Origin: a bacterium
GTDB taxonomy: Bacteria > Gemmatimonadota > Glassbacteria > GWA2-58-10
DNA length: 64,000 nucleotides
Assembly: GCA_021372515.1 (NCBI GenBank)
Contig: JAJFUG010000045.1
Span: 18,401 to 82,400 of the forward strand
Direction: 5' to 3'
The notes beneath the pieces are model-generated. The model was not told the DNA's origin. It searched no databases and saw only the letters and a program-made list of their open reading frames with translations. A program made the position numbers and the translations under genes. The number at the start of each line of letters is the position of its first letter. The first letter of the stretch is position 1. This document shows, in pieces, positions 35,525 through 44,115 of the stretch.

Positions 35525-36401
35525 CCACACCCCGATACACGTTCAACAGCCTTTGCCGCTCCAGTCTCACGAAATCATCCAGGGCTTGTTCCCAGGGCCG
35601 CAGCGGCGCGAACCCATCCCGCTCCAGGCATTCCGAGGCCAGGGCGCTGTTGGCCGGACGACTCACCCGGCTCGGAAACGCCGTAGCTTTAACCCGTTTC
35701 AGTTTCACCGCATCGATTCCCAGCCGGCCAAACAGCGCCGCAGTCAGCCCGTAGCGGCTGCACGAGCCGCCGCCCGCCGCATGGTAGAGCGGCCCCGGGG
35801 CCTCGCATAGCGCGATGCCGGCCAGCAGGCGGCTCAGCTCCACGCTCCAGGTGGGGCTGCCGAATTCATCCTCCACCACGTTCAACTCGGTGCGGCCACG
35901 GGCGGCGCGCAGGATACGGGTGAGAAAATTCTGTCCGCCCGCACCGTAGAGCCAGGCCGTGCGCACCACGGTAAGACCCGGCAGCTCGCGGCGGGCCAGG
36001 AGTTCGCCCTCCAGCTTGGTCCGCCCGTAGACCCCCAGCGGCCCGGTCTGGTCCGATTCCACGTAAGGGGCGGCCTTGGCCCCGTCGAACACGAAATCCG
36101 TTCCGATCAGGATCATCCGCGCCCCAAGCGCGGCGCAGGCGGCGGCCACGTTGCGCGCGCCGTCGACGTTCACCCGCCGGGCGGCCTCCGGCTCGCTCTC
36201 GGCCCGCTCGACATCGGTCCAGGCCGCGGCGTGGATCACCACTTGCGGCTTTTCATCCGCCAGCAGGGCGCGCACCGACTCAGGCACGCTGATATCGGCC
36301 CGGTCGAGGTCCACGCCCACGGCGGTCAGGCCGCGAGCGGCCAGCTTCGGCAGAAGGTCATGGCCCAGCATCCCGGCTGCGCCGGTCACGAGCACTTTCA
36401 T
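35514..36401 (-). CDS. rfbD: dTDP-4-dehydrorhamnose reductase RfbD
   Basis: A 295-residue extended short-chain reductase. NAD(P)-binding VLVTGAAGMLGHDLLPKL is at the N-terminus, IHAAAWTDVERAESEP matches the family, and catalytic Y-x3-K is in VYGRTKLEGE (about residues 127-136). It performs the last step to dTDP-L-rhamnose. Its ATG overlaps the rfbB stop (ATGA). Length is normal. Confidence 0.93.
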   Translation of the reverse strand: MKVLVTGAAGMLGHDLLPKLAARGLTAVGVDLDRADISVPESVRALLADEKPQVVIHAAAWTDVERAESEPEAARRVNVDGARNVAAACAALGARMILIGTDFVFDGAKAAPYVESDQTGPLGVYGRTKLEGELLARRELPGLTVVRTAWLYGAGGQNFLTRILRAARGRTELNVVEDEFGSPTWSVELSRLLAGIALCEAPGPLYHAAGGGSCSRYGLTAALFGRLGIDAVKLKRVKATAFPSRVSRPANSALASECLERDGFAPLRPWEQALDDFVRLERQRLLNVYRGVDDK

Positions 36402-37411
36402 TCGAGCTTCCCGTACATCTTCTCGTAATACTCGCGGTAGGCCCCGGACTTGATCCGCTCCCACCAGCGCGTGTTCCCGCTGTACCATTCCACCGTGCGG
36501 CGCAGGCCCTCGGCGAACGTCACCTGCGGCTGCCAGCCCAGCTCGCGGCGGGCCTTGGACGCGTCGATGGCGTAGCGGCGGTCGTGGCCCGGGCGGTCAG
36601 GGACGAAACTGATCAGGCTCTCATCCCGGCCCAGGATACCCAGCAGGGTGCGCACCAGCTCCAGGTTCGTGAGCTGTGTCCCCCCGCCGACATTGTAGAC
36701 CTCGCCGGCCTTGCCCTTGTGCAGGGCCAGGTCCAGGGCGCGGCAGTGGTCCTCCACGTGCAGCCAGTCGCGCACGTTGAGGCCGTCGCCGTACACCGGC
36801 AACTTCTTGCCCTCCAGGGCGTTGGTCATCATCAGCGGGATCATCTTTTCCGGGAACTGGAAGGGCCCATAGTTGTTGGAGCAGCGGGTGATCCGCGTGT
36901 CCATCCCGTAGGTGTGTCGCCAGGCCCGCACCAGGTGGTCCGCGCCGGCCTTGCTCGCCGCGTAGGGGCTGTTCGGCCGGATCGGGCTGTCCTCGGTGAA
37001 AAAGCCCTGCTCGCCCAGGCTGCCGTAGACCTCATCCGTGCTGACCTGCAGGAACACCCCCACACCCGCCTTGCGTGCAGCCTCCAGCAGGTTGAGCGTG
37101 CCCAGGACGTTGGTCTGGGCGAACACCTGCGGCCCGGTGATCGAGCGGTCCACGTGGCTCTCGGCGGCGAAATTCACCACCGCGTCCGGACGTTCCGCAG
37201 CCAGAAAACTCTCCAGCGGGGCGGCCTCGCGGATGTCCAGGCGCACGAAACGGTGACGGTTGTCACCCTCCAGGGCGGCCAGGTTCTCCAGGTTGCCGGC
37301 GTAGGTCAGGCAATCCAGGTTGACCAGGCTGAGCTGCGGGTAGCGCGCCAGCATGTAGAGCACAAAATTGGAGCCGATGAAGCCGGCCCCTCCGGTGACC
37401 AGTAATTTCAT
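36398..37411 (-). CDS. rfbB: dTDP-glucose 4,6-dehydratase RfbB
   Basis: A 337-residue extended SDR enzyme. NAD-binding LLVTGGAGFIGSNF at the start, FAAESHVDRSI, STDEVYGSLGE and YAASKAGADHLVRAW (catalytic Y-x3-K) all match. It makes dTDP-4-keto-6-deoxyglucose. ATG 37411 gives the canonical start. It is third in the operon, 21 bp after the epimerase gene. Confidence 0.95.
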   Translation of the reverse strand: MKLLVTGGAGFIGSNFVLYMLARYPQLSLVNLDCLTYAGNLENLAALEGDNRHRFVRLDIREAAPLESFLAAERPDAVVNFAAESHVDRSITGPQVFAQTNVLGTLNLLEAARKAGVGVFLQVSTDEVYGSLGEQGFFTEDSPIRPNSPYAASKAGADHLVRAWRHTYGMDTRITRCSNNYGPFQFPEKMIPLMMTNALEGKKLPVYGDGLNVRDWLHVEDHCRALDLALHKGKAGEVYNVGGGTQLTNLELVRTLLGILGRDESLISFVPDRPGHDRRYAIDASKARRELGWQPQVTFAEGLRRTVEWYSGNTRWWERIKSGAYREYYEKMYGKLE

Positions 37412-37432
37412 GGTCCAGCTTTCCGTCAAATC

Positions 37433-37888
37433 TCAATAGAACTTGATCGCCCAGTCGTAGGGCACTTCCGGGTCATCCCAGGCCAGGCGCAACTCATCCG
37501 GGTGGTCGTACTGGTAGTGACGGTTGGGCAGGTTGACCACCAGCGCCTCTTTCTCGCCGATCCCTTTCCAGCCGTGCAGCACCATGGGCGGGATACGCAC
37601 CAGCAGCGGGTTGTGCTCGCCGAGGAAGAACTCCTGGACCTGACGGTAGGTTGGGCTGCCGGGCCGCCAGTCGCAGAGGGCCAGCTTGATCATGCCGTGC
37701 ACCACTGCCACGTGGTCGGTCTGATCGCTGTGGTAGTGCCAGGCCTTGACCACGCCCGGATGGACCGAGGTCATGTAGAGCTGCCCGAAACGGTCGAACA
37801 GCGCATCGTCATCGCGCAGTATCTCCATCAGACGGCCACGCTCGTCCGGGATCACCTTCAGGGTCTTGGTCGCCACGCCTTCTATCAT
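37433..37888 (-). CDS. rfbC: dTDP-4-dehydrorhamnose 3,5-epimerase-like cupin
   Basis: A 151-residue cupin. The segments IPDERGRLMEILRDDD, VKAWHYHSDQTDHVAVVHGMIKLALCD (RmlC core with its His), LVRIPPMVLHGWKGIG and YDHPDELRLAWDDPEVPYDW match the RmlC superfamily. It is shorter than classic RmlC (about 180), of the compact variant type found in many rhamnose loci. GGAGAGCGAG precedes ATG 37888. Its place between rfbA and rfbB supports the 3,5-epimerase role. Confidence 0.85.
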   Translation of the reverse strand: MIEGVATKTLKVIPDERGRLMEILRDDDALFDRFGQLYMTSVHPGVVKAWHYHSDQTDHVAVVHGMIKLALCDWRPGSPTYRQVQEFFLGEHNPLLVRIPPMVLHGWKGIGEKEALVVNLPNRHYQYDHPDELRLAWDDPEVPYDWAIKFY

Positions 37889-37929
37889 CTCGCTCTCCAG
37901 TCTGAGGCGCTCGCCATCCGGCGGCCGTC

Positions 37930-38658
37930 TCAGAGGTTGTTCGCCCCGGTCTGGACCACCAGGTTGGCGGCGCGGTAGAGGGACTCGAACGTCCCTGCGT
38001 CGGTCCACCAACCCTCCAGGACCGAGTAGGTCAGCTCGCCGCGCTCCAGATAGGCGTTGTTCACGTCCGTGATTTCCAGTTCGCCGCGCGCCGAGGGCTT
38101 GAGGGTGCCGATTATCTCGAACACGCGGCAGTCATAGAAATAGATCCCCACCACCGCCAGGTTGGAGGGCGGGTTTTTCGGTTTCTCGATGATCCGCACC
38201 ACGCGCCCGTCCTGCACCTCGGCCACGCCGAAGCGCTCCGGGTCGTGGACCTCCTTGAGCAGTATCTTGCCGCCGCGCTCCTGGCGCTCGAAATCCTGCA
38301 CCGCGTCGCAGATGTTTTTCTCTATTATATTATCGCCCAGGACCACCACCAGCTTCTGCCCCTCGCAGAAATGGCGGGCCAGACCGAGGGCCTCGGCGAT
38401 CCCGCCCTCGCCCTCCTGGTAGGCGTAGTTCAGACGGTCCAGGCCGAAAGCTTTGCCGTTGCCCAGCAGGCGGAGGAAATCTCCGGCGTTGTTCCCGCCG
38501 GTGACCACCAGGATATCCCGCACCCCGGCGTTGACCAGAGCCTGGATCGGGTAGTAGATCATCGGCTTGTCGTAGATCGGCAGGAGGTGCTTGTTGGTAA
38601 CCTTGGTCAGCGGATGCAGCCGCGTGCCGAGACCTCCGGCCAGGATTACACCTTTCAT
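37930..38658 (-). CDS. rfbA: Glucose-1-phosphate thymidylyltransferase (short form) RfbA
   Basis: A 242-residue nucleotidyltransferase. It begins KGVILAGGLGTRLHPLTKVTNKHLLPIYDKPM, the nucleotide-binding signature. LGDNIIEKNI and GGKILLKEVHDPERFGV follow, with EKPKNPPSNLAVVGIYFYD near residue 155. It makes dTDP-glucose and opens the rfbA-C-B-D operon. It is the short form lacking the long C-terminal allosteric part of E. coli RmlA. GGAAGGG precedes the ATG. Confidence 0.92.
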   Translation of the reverse strand: MKGVILAGGLGTRLHPLTKVTNKHLLPIYDKPMIYYPIQALVNAGVRDILVVTGGNNAGDFLRLLGNGKAFGLDRLNYAYQEGEGGIAEALGLARHFCEGQKLVVVLGDNIIEKNICDAVQDFERQERGGKILLKEVHDPERFGVAEVQDGRVVRIIEKPKNPPSNLAVVGIYFYDCRVFEIIGTLKPSARGELEITDVNNAYLERGELTYSVLEGWWTDAGTFESLYRAANLVVQTGANNL

Positions 38659-38776
38659 GGTCCCTTCCCGTTTTCAGGGCGTCGAGTGCCCGATCCGGTC
38701 GCCGATATACGCAAAGCGCTGCCGGAGTCGGGGTTATCCTCCACTGCGACCTCTGTCCTCGGACTAAACTCAAATA

Positions 38777-38788
38777 AAACAATTGTTT
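38777..38788. promoter_or_regulatory. 12-bp palindrome at the rfbA promoter, possible operator
   Basis: AAACAATTGTTT is a perfect palindrome directly downstream of the minus-strand -10 element, over the expected transcription start. The position suits a repressor site; the regulator is unknown. Confidence 0.4.
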
Positions 38789-38816
38789 AATATAACAACT
38801 TGACGCCTATTTTCAA
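38789..38816 (-). promoter_or_regulatory. Sigma-70-type promoter of the rhamnose operon
   Basis: On the minus strand TTGAAA (38811-38816) and TATATT (38789-38794) with a 16-bp spacer lie about 130 bp before rfbA in an AT-rich patch. No plus-strand promoter for the divergent phytase-like gene was recognised. Confidence 0.55.
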
Positions 38817-38948
38817 GAATAACCGTCGCGCCCACCCCGCGGCGTGCACGATCCGGCTCCCTGAACAGAACCACTTGACAGAGCGCTCCGGCATGATTCA
38901 TTGTATCGCAGACAGATTCACAATCACCCCCCTGGAGAAAGCCGCCCT

Positions 38949-39911
38949 ATGCGCGACGTACTGAAAAGACTTGCAAGAATCCTGCCCCTGTCCGCCTGTC
39001 TGGCGGCCAGCCCCGTGATTCACCCGGATTCGGTGGACCTGCACCTCGAACGCGCCGTTTTTCTGGAATATCCCGAAGTGCTCAACCTGTCCGCCGTGGC
39101 GATCGATTCCACCGGGAGGGTATTCTTTGCCGATGACCGTGGGCCCACGCCTCCCGACTGGCAGCCGGAAAACCCGGTCCTGCTGGCCGCGGGCCTGGAC
39201 AGCCTGCTTCACAGCGGCTCCGGAGTGGTGCGGCTTCACCCGGTGGGGCCGGCCCGAGGGGCGTTCGATTTCGCCGCCCTGGCGCAGAAAGCCGGCAAGG
39301 TGAACAAGTACGACCTGGAGGGACTCTGCCTGGCGCCGGGCGGCAAGCTCTGGGCCGTGGATGAGCGCGACCGCCTGCTGCTGGAGTTCGACCCATCCGC
39401 GGCGGAGATCGGCCTGGTGGCCGGGCCGGAGGTGCTGTTGCGCGGCCAGGAGGACCTTCTGGCGGCCGGCCTCAACACCTCGTTCGAGGGGGTGGCCCGC
39501 CTGGGCAACCGGCTTTTCATCGCCCACGAGATGCGGCCGGCCGTGGTCCTGGTCTACCGCCTGGACCGGGGCCTGGAGCTGGAAAAGAGGATCGAAGTCG
39601 CGGACAGCCCGGACCTGACCGATCTGTGCGTGGACAGGGGCAGGCTGTACGCCCTGGGACGGATGAGAAGCGAGGTCTACAAGATCGACCCGGAAAGCGG
39701 GCGCATTCTGGCGGTGGCCTCGTTCAAGACCTGCGCCGACAGCCTCAAGCACCGCTATGTGAATCAGCGCGAGGAATACCGCAACAGTGAGGGGTTGGGA
39801 TTGACCGATGGTGTGATCCTGGTGGCGCTGGACGGGAACCTGCAAACCCTGCGGCAGAGCGACGAGCGCCGTCCGCTGCTGTTCATCTTCCCGCGCCCCA
39901 AGGGTTTCTGA
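38949..39911 (+). CDS. Secreted esterase-like-phytase/SdiA-regulated-type beta-propeller
   Basis: A 320-residue protein with an N-terminal signal-like segment (basic RDVLKRLAR, then ILPLSACLAAS). The mature part has beta-propeller strands with KYDLEGLCLAPGGKLWAVDERDRLLLEFD and NTSFEGVARLGNRLFIAHE. These pairs of (D/F)EG plus E-ending strands mark the esterase-like-phytase and SdiA-regulated families. The substrate is unknown. ATG 38949 has GGAGAAA upstream. It is divergent from the rhamnose operon and convergent with the next gene. Confidence 0.65.
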   Translation: MRDVLKRLARILPLSACLAASPVIHPDSVDLHLERAVFLEYPEVLNLSAVAIDSTGRVFFADDRGPTPPDWQPENPVLLAAGLDSLLHSGSGVVRLHPVGPARGAFDFAALAQKAGKVNKYDLEGLCLAPGGKLWAVDERDRLLLEFDPSAAEIGLVAGPEVLLRGQEDLLAAGLNTSFEGVARLGNRLFIAHEMRPAVVLVYRLDRGLELEKRIEVADSPDLTDLCVDRGRLYALGRMRSEVYKIDPESGRILAVASFKTCADSLKHRYVNQREEYRNSEGLGLTDGVILVALDGNLQTLRQSDERRPLLFIFPRPKGF

Positions 39912-39930
39912 GCCGCGGTGCTGGAGCGGC

Positions 39931-40839
39931 TCAGTCCTTGTCCCGGTAATCGAGCAGGCAGATATTGAATTGCAGAAAATCCCCGGCCGGGGCCGGCGGG
40001 CTGATCAGGATCACCTCGACGCAATTGACCTTGCGCGCCCGGCTTCGGTGCGCGCGGAACGTGTTCTCGCTGATCCGCCGCGGACCGGAACTCGCCGAGC
40101 AATGCCGGCCCAGAATCTCCTGCTGACAGATGAAATTCCGCACCACCAGGGCCAGGATGCCCTTGACCGTGCGCTCGAAGCGGTTGGGCTTGCGGCCGTC
40201 GATCTGCGCCGAGCCGCCGCCGCCGTTGAGCGAGGCCAGGGCCATGCTTTCGAGCAGGGCCTCCGGGAGCAACAGGACCGCCTCCAGGTCGAGCTGGCCG
40301 CGCACGCGCTGGCTGATCGCCACATCAAACCGGTTGATCGAGATCGTGGGATAGAACCCGCCCGGAATGAACCGCCCCCCGGTGACCCGGGGCAGGAGCT
40401 TGCCCAGTAGGCTGAAAAAGCACAGTTCGTGGCTGCTCTCGGCATTGCAGTAATCACAGTTGCCGAGTTCTATGGCCTCATCTCGGCTGGCCGAGTACTC
40501 ATCGAGGCTCTGGAGCAGGGTTTCGCGGCTGAGCGTGCCCAGAGCGATCAAGGCCTCGCCCAGGGGGATATGATGGCTTTTCTGCTCGCGCAGGAGCTCA
40601 TCGCGCTGCTCGGGAGTGAGAATTCCCAACTCCACGGACAGCGTGCCGAATTCCTTGTCCTCGGTCCACTGACGCTCTATGACGCGGCGGACATCCGCCT
40701 CGGAGAGAAAACCCTTGTCCAGAGCCAGTTTTCCCAGTAAACGGTTGTTGCGCACCTGGTATTCCAGGGCCTCTTTCAACTGATCGGCGTCGATGATGTT
40801 CCTTTCGAGCAGGAACTGGCCGAACAGCGTCGATCGCAT
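39931..40839 (-). CDS. Double MshEN-like repeat joined to a CheX-like region
   Basis: A 302-residue soluble protein. Two repeats of about 50 residues fill positions 5-115 (LLGKLALDKGFLSEADV and PLGEALIALGTLSRETL, with helical partners). MshEN repeats of this RLGxxLxxxG-like form bind c-di-GMP in type II secretion and pilus ATPases. After a CDYC segment (about 128-131), the C-terminal 165 residues resemble CheX/CheC-type proteins (FDVAISQRVRGQLDLEAVLLLP, FERTVKGILALVVRNF); this is inference. AGGAGGAG precedes the ATG. It is near two chemoreceptors and ends the island. Confidence 0.6.
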   Translation of the reverse strand: MRSTLFGQFLLERNIIDADQLKEALEYQVRNNRLLGKLALDKGFLSEADVRRVIERQWTEDKEFGTLSVELGILTPEQRDELLREQKSHHIPLGEALIALGTLSRETLLQSLDEYSASRDEAIELGNCDYCNAESSHELCFFSLLGKLLPRVTGGRFIPGGFYPTISINRFDVAISQRVRGQLDLEAVLLLPEALLESMALASLNGGGGSAQIDGRKPNRFERTVKGILALVVRNFICQQEILGRHCSASSGPRRISENTFRAHRSRARKVNCVEVILISPPAPAGDFLQFNICLLDYRDKD

Positions 40840-40925
40840 CGCTCCTCCTTGGGCTGAAAATGCTTTTCTAACGTACTTCTATATTAAAGCACCATTTCCC
40901 TGTCCTGTCAACGGTGGCGTCGAGC

Positions 40926-40964
40926 GAAAAAAAATGGTGGGTGGCCTGCGGGGGCCCACCCACC
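40926..40964 (-). terminator. Rho-independent terminator of the first chemoreceptor gene
   Basis: Stem GGTGGGTGG (40936-40944) with CCACCCACC (40956-40964); on the minus strand the hairpin is followed by eight Ts (complement of 40927-40934). It lies just downstream of the receptor stop at 40987. Confidence 0.8.
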
Positions 40965-40986
40965 CTGTACGACAACCCAGCCGGGA

Positions 40987-43143
40987 TCAGAACCCGATGA
41001 TATCCTTGTCATCCCTCGGAATGATCCGTCGGGGCGCTTTTTTCTCCCCACTTCTGGTCCCCTCCTCCGGCTTGGCGCCGGGCCCCTTGTCCGGACGGCC
41101 CGGCGAGGGACGTTTGACCTCCAAAGGCCCCCGGCTCTGAACGGCGGGACGGTTGTCCGGTTTCTTCACGAGCCGGTCCGGCCTGGAGGGCGCCGCCGGC
41201 GAGGCGGCCCCCTGGCTGAGGCTGAACTCGGTCACCATCCGGGTGAGCCCCTCGGCCAGGGAGGCCAGTTCATCCGACTGGGCGTTCATGTTGCCGGCCT
41301 GGGCGTTCAGCTCCTCGGCCGAGCTGGCCGACTCCTCGGCGCCGGAGGCGTTCTGCTGGGTCACCCGGTCGAGCTGCGACACCCCGGTGTTCACCTGCTC
41401 GATCCCGGTGGACTGCTCAAGAGCCGCGGCCGCGATCTCGCTGACCAGGTCGTTCACCCGGCGGGTGCCCTCGGCGATTTCCTCCAGGGAGGCGGCCACC
41501 TCGGCGGTGATCTCCACACCGCCCTCGGCGTTGTGCACGGATTCCTCGATCAGCGCGGACGTGTCTTTGGCCGCCTGGGCGCTGCGCTGCGCCAGGGAGC
41601 GCACCTCCTCGGCCACCACCGCGAATCCCTTGCCCGCCTCGCCGGCCCGCGCCGCCTCGACCGCGGCGTTCAGGGCCAGGAGGTTGGTCTGGAACGCGAT
41701 CTCGTCGATGGTCTTCACGATCCGCGCCGTACGGTCGGAGGAGTCCTTGATCTTCATGATCGCCTCGCGCATGCGCTGCATGGAGAGGGCGCCCTTGTCG
41801 GCGCTCGCGCGCGCGGACATCGTCAGGCTTTTCGCCTGGTTGGCGTTGTCGGCGTTCTGCCTGGTCATCGCGGCAATCTGCTCCAGGCTGGCCGAGATTT
41901 CCTCCAGAGAGCTGGCCTGCTCGTTGGCCCCCGCGGCCAGGGCTTGGCTGCCGGACGAAATCTGCCCGCTGGCCGAATTCACCTGATCGGAGACCGTTTT
42001 CAGGTTGTCAACCGAATCGACGACCTCCCTGACAGTACCCGAAACCAGGCTCAGGGCCCTGCTAAGGGATTCGAGGGTCCGGTTGACATTGTCGCGCAGG
42101 TCGGCGAACTGCCCGTGGTAATCGCCCCCGACCCGGGGGGTCAGGTCCTTGGCCGCGGCTTTCTCCAGCACGCTCGAGGTTTCGTTGATCGGCGCCGAGA
42201 CCGCGACCAGCAAATCGTTCAGCCCCTTGACCAGCTCGGCGTAGCTGCCGTTGTGGCTGGAAACGTCGGCCCGTTCCTGCAGTCGTCCGTTAAGAGCCGC
42301 GTCGGTAAGACGGCCCAGGTCGGCGCTGACCTGCTTTATGGCCCGAATCACCTCGCGCAGCGAATCCGCCAGCATCCCGACTTCATCCTCGCGATGAATA
42401 TCGATCTCCTGATTGAGGTCACCCTCGGCGAGTCTACTGAGCCCTTTGCTGATAACGGTTATCGGATTGGAAATCCGGCGCGACACGAGGATAACCACCA
42501 GAATCACCGGGACTGTGGTGATGACAAGCAGCAGGATGTCCCGCCAAAGCAGCCCGCGCAAAGCTTTCTGGACATTTTCCAGAGAGATGTCGATACCCAG
42601 CAGACCATCCTGCCTGCCGTCGGCGGTAAGGATGGGTGCATAGGCGCTGAGAAAAGTCCCCCACTCGTCCGTATAAAAATCATTTTCGACCACCGCCGAG
42701 GTCAGACCGCCCAGCGACTGCTGCAACAGAGGCGGAGCATCCTCGTAGACATCGCCCAGATGTGACACTTGATCGGCGTTTTCCTCGGCATCCGCCACAA
42801 AGCTGGCCTGTCCTTTCTCGTTCCTGCGTATCGTGTAGACGAAGCGGATATCCGTACAGAAACCACGTATCCGCCGGAGAGCGGCGACCACCTGCTGGTA
42901 CGCCTCACCCCCCTCGTCCTCCTTCCGCTGCAACAGGGCGTGCTTTTCGGTCGGAAGGCTCAGCACGCCGAGGGCGACATAATCCCGAACGCGCGTGCGG
43001 ATATCCGACATCAGCTCTTTCTTCATCGACTGATAGGAAAGCAAGACCAGCAGACTCGATCCGGCCAGCCACAGGCAGATGAAGATCAACGCTATTTTCT
43101 TATCGATGCTCTTTATCGTAATCCGGCGTTTGAAAATGTACAT
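40987..43143 (-). CDS. Methyl-accepting chemotaxis protein with periplasmic Cache-type sensor
   Basis: A 718-residue receptor. Membrane helix 1 is at about residues 16-36, a Cache-like sensor at about 37-195 ([45 protein letters not shown]), helix 2 at about 200-222, then HAMP, a second HAMP-like stretch and a signalling domain (about 330-620). The hairpin tip [21 protein letters not shown] is canonical. A Pro/Lys-rich tail ends [15 protein letters not shown] lies before ATG 43143. It is closely related to the receptor at 44116-46602 in its cytosolic half. Confidence 0.9.
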   Translation of the reverse strand: MYIFKRRITIKSIDKKIALIFICLWLAGSSLLVLLSYQSMKKELMSDIRTRVRDYVALGVLSLPTEKHALLQRKEDEGGEAYQQVVAALRRIRGFCTDIRFVYTIRRNEKGQASFVADAEENADQVSHLGDVYEDAPPLLQQSLGGLTSAVVENDFYTDEWGTFLSAYAPILTADGRQDGLLGIDISLENVQKALRGLLWRDILLLVITTVPVILVVILVSRRISNPITVISKGLSRLAEGDLNQEIDIHREDEVGMLADSLREVIRAIKQVSADLGRLTDAALNGRLQERADVSSHNGSYAELVKGLNDLLVAVSAPINETSSVLEKAAAKDLTPRVGGDYHGQFADLRDNVNRTLESLSRALSLVSGTVREVVDSVDNLKTVSDQVNSASGQISSGSQALAAGANEQASSLEEISASLEQIAAMTRQNADNANQAKSLTMSARASADKGALSMQRMREAIMKIKDSSDRTARIVKTIDEIAFQTNLLALNAAVEAARAGEAGKGFAVVAEEVRSLAQRSAQAAKDTSALIEESVHNAEGGVEITAEVAASLEEIAEGTRRVNDLVSEIAAAALEQSTGIEQVNTGVSQLDRVTQQNASGAEESASSAEELNAQAGNMNAQSDELASLAEGLTRMVTEFSLSQGAASPAAPSRPDRLVKKPDNRPAVQSRGPLEVKRPSPGRPDKGPGAKPEEGTRSGEKKAPRRIIPRDDKDIIGF

Positions 43144-43205
43144 TTCTAATTCCCTCCAAGCATCGCCAAGCATCCAAATCTGTCTTCACGATGAGATGGG
43201 CAATA

Positions 43206-43967
43206 TCACAGATCGCACGATAGAGTGGCGCCGAAAAACAGGTGATCATCAAACGACTGAGACTTGCGCACTTGCCCGTCAATCAAGCTGGACCAGGAAA
43301 ATACCGGAGTGACAGTCAGCCATTGGCGCAGCGTGAACGGTATTTCGAGCGAGAAGCCCGCATCGGCGAATGCGTTCTTCTCCACTTCATAATAGTACCC
43401 GTTATGGTTGGAGGAGCCCCAGCCGACAGTGGCGGAATATTCTATTTGAGTCTTGAGGAAATCGACCGGCAATTCATTCCCCAGGCTGAAAGAGACATAG
43501 GAGCCTTTGGCTTCATCAATGTCCTGGTTAATGCTCACTGTCGGCTGCATGAATGCATCCAGCCCGACCGCGAGAAAAAGTTCCGTGGACGAGATTTCAC
43601 CAGTTTTCGGGTATGTGTAGTGCATTCCTCCAACAGTACAGCTCAAGGGTTTGATGGAAAAGTCGTATGAAAGTGTATAATCCACTTCGTTCACCTTGCA
43701 CCGATCCTCGTTGGCATCACACAAGTCCATGTTAAACCAGACATTGCATGATAAACCTCTTTTGGACAGATTCACCGACGGCTGAAACACCGGACCGTCG
43801 GTAAGTCGGAGCCCCCGCCAGATATACCGGCTCATCACGGCGGTCGATACGTTTAGCTGTGTTTTCGATCCCTTTTCATTCTGCGCTGAATCAGCCTCGT
43901 TCTGACAGATCCCGGCAGACGACGAAAAAAGACACAATAATCCTGCCAACACTAACGGATATCTCAT
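43206..43967 (-). CDS. Putative outer-membrane beta-barrel protein (TorF-like)
   Basis: A 253-residue protein with an N-terminal signal sequence (RYPLVLAGLLCLFSSSAGICQ) and a predicted barrel of alternating strands: SRYIWRGLRLTDGPVFQPSVNL, CNVWFNMDL, VDYTLSYDFS, YVSFSLGNELPV, AGFSLEIPF. The (Y)IWRGL...DGP..QP opening resembles TorF-type putative porins. The two mature cysteines near NMDLCDANEDRC may pair. ATG 43967 has AGGGGCAAAG. It sits between two receptor genes, so it may supply their ligand. Function is unproven. Confidence 0.6.
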   Translation of the reverse strand: MRYPLVLAGLLCLFSSSAGICQNEADSAQNEKGSKTQLNVSTAVMSRYIWRGLRLTDGPVFQPSVNLSKRGLSCNVWFNMDLCDANEDRCKVNEVDYTLSYDFSIKPLSCTVGGMHYTYPKTGEISSTELFLAVGLDAFMQPTVSINQDIDEAKGSYVSFSLGNELPVDFLKTQIEYSATVGWGSSNHNGYYYEVEKNAFADAGFSLEIPFTLRQWLTVTPVFSWSSLIDGQVRKSQSFDDHLFFGATLSCDL

Positions 43968-44072
43968 TCTTTGCCCCTGAACCCGCGGCTGAGGATTTGG
44001 AAAGACGGTTGGAAATAGAAAGTGGTATGTAAAATAAACCGAAGTATCAACTCGTACAACTGGAAATAACAA

Positions 44073-44102
44073 AGAGGGTCTCACTTCCCTGTGAGACCCT
44101 CT
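44073..44102 (-). terminator. Terminator of the second chemoreceptor gene
   Basis: A perfect 12-bp stem, AGAGGGTCTCAC (44073-44084) with GTGAGACCCTCT (44091-44102) and a 6-base loop, follows the stop at 44116 on the minus strand with a CTTTGTTATTT tail. It separates the receptor from the barrel gene. Confidence 0.75.
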
Positions 44103-44115
44103 CCGGCACTACAAC

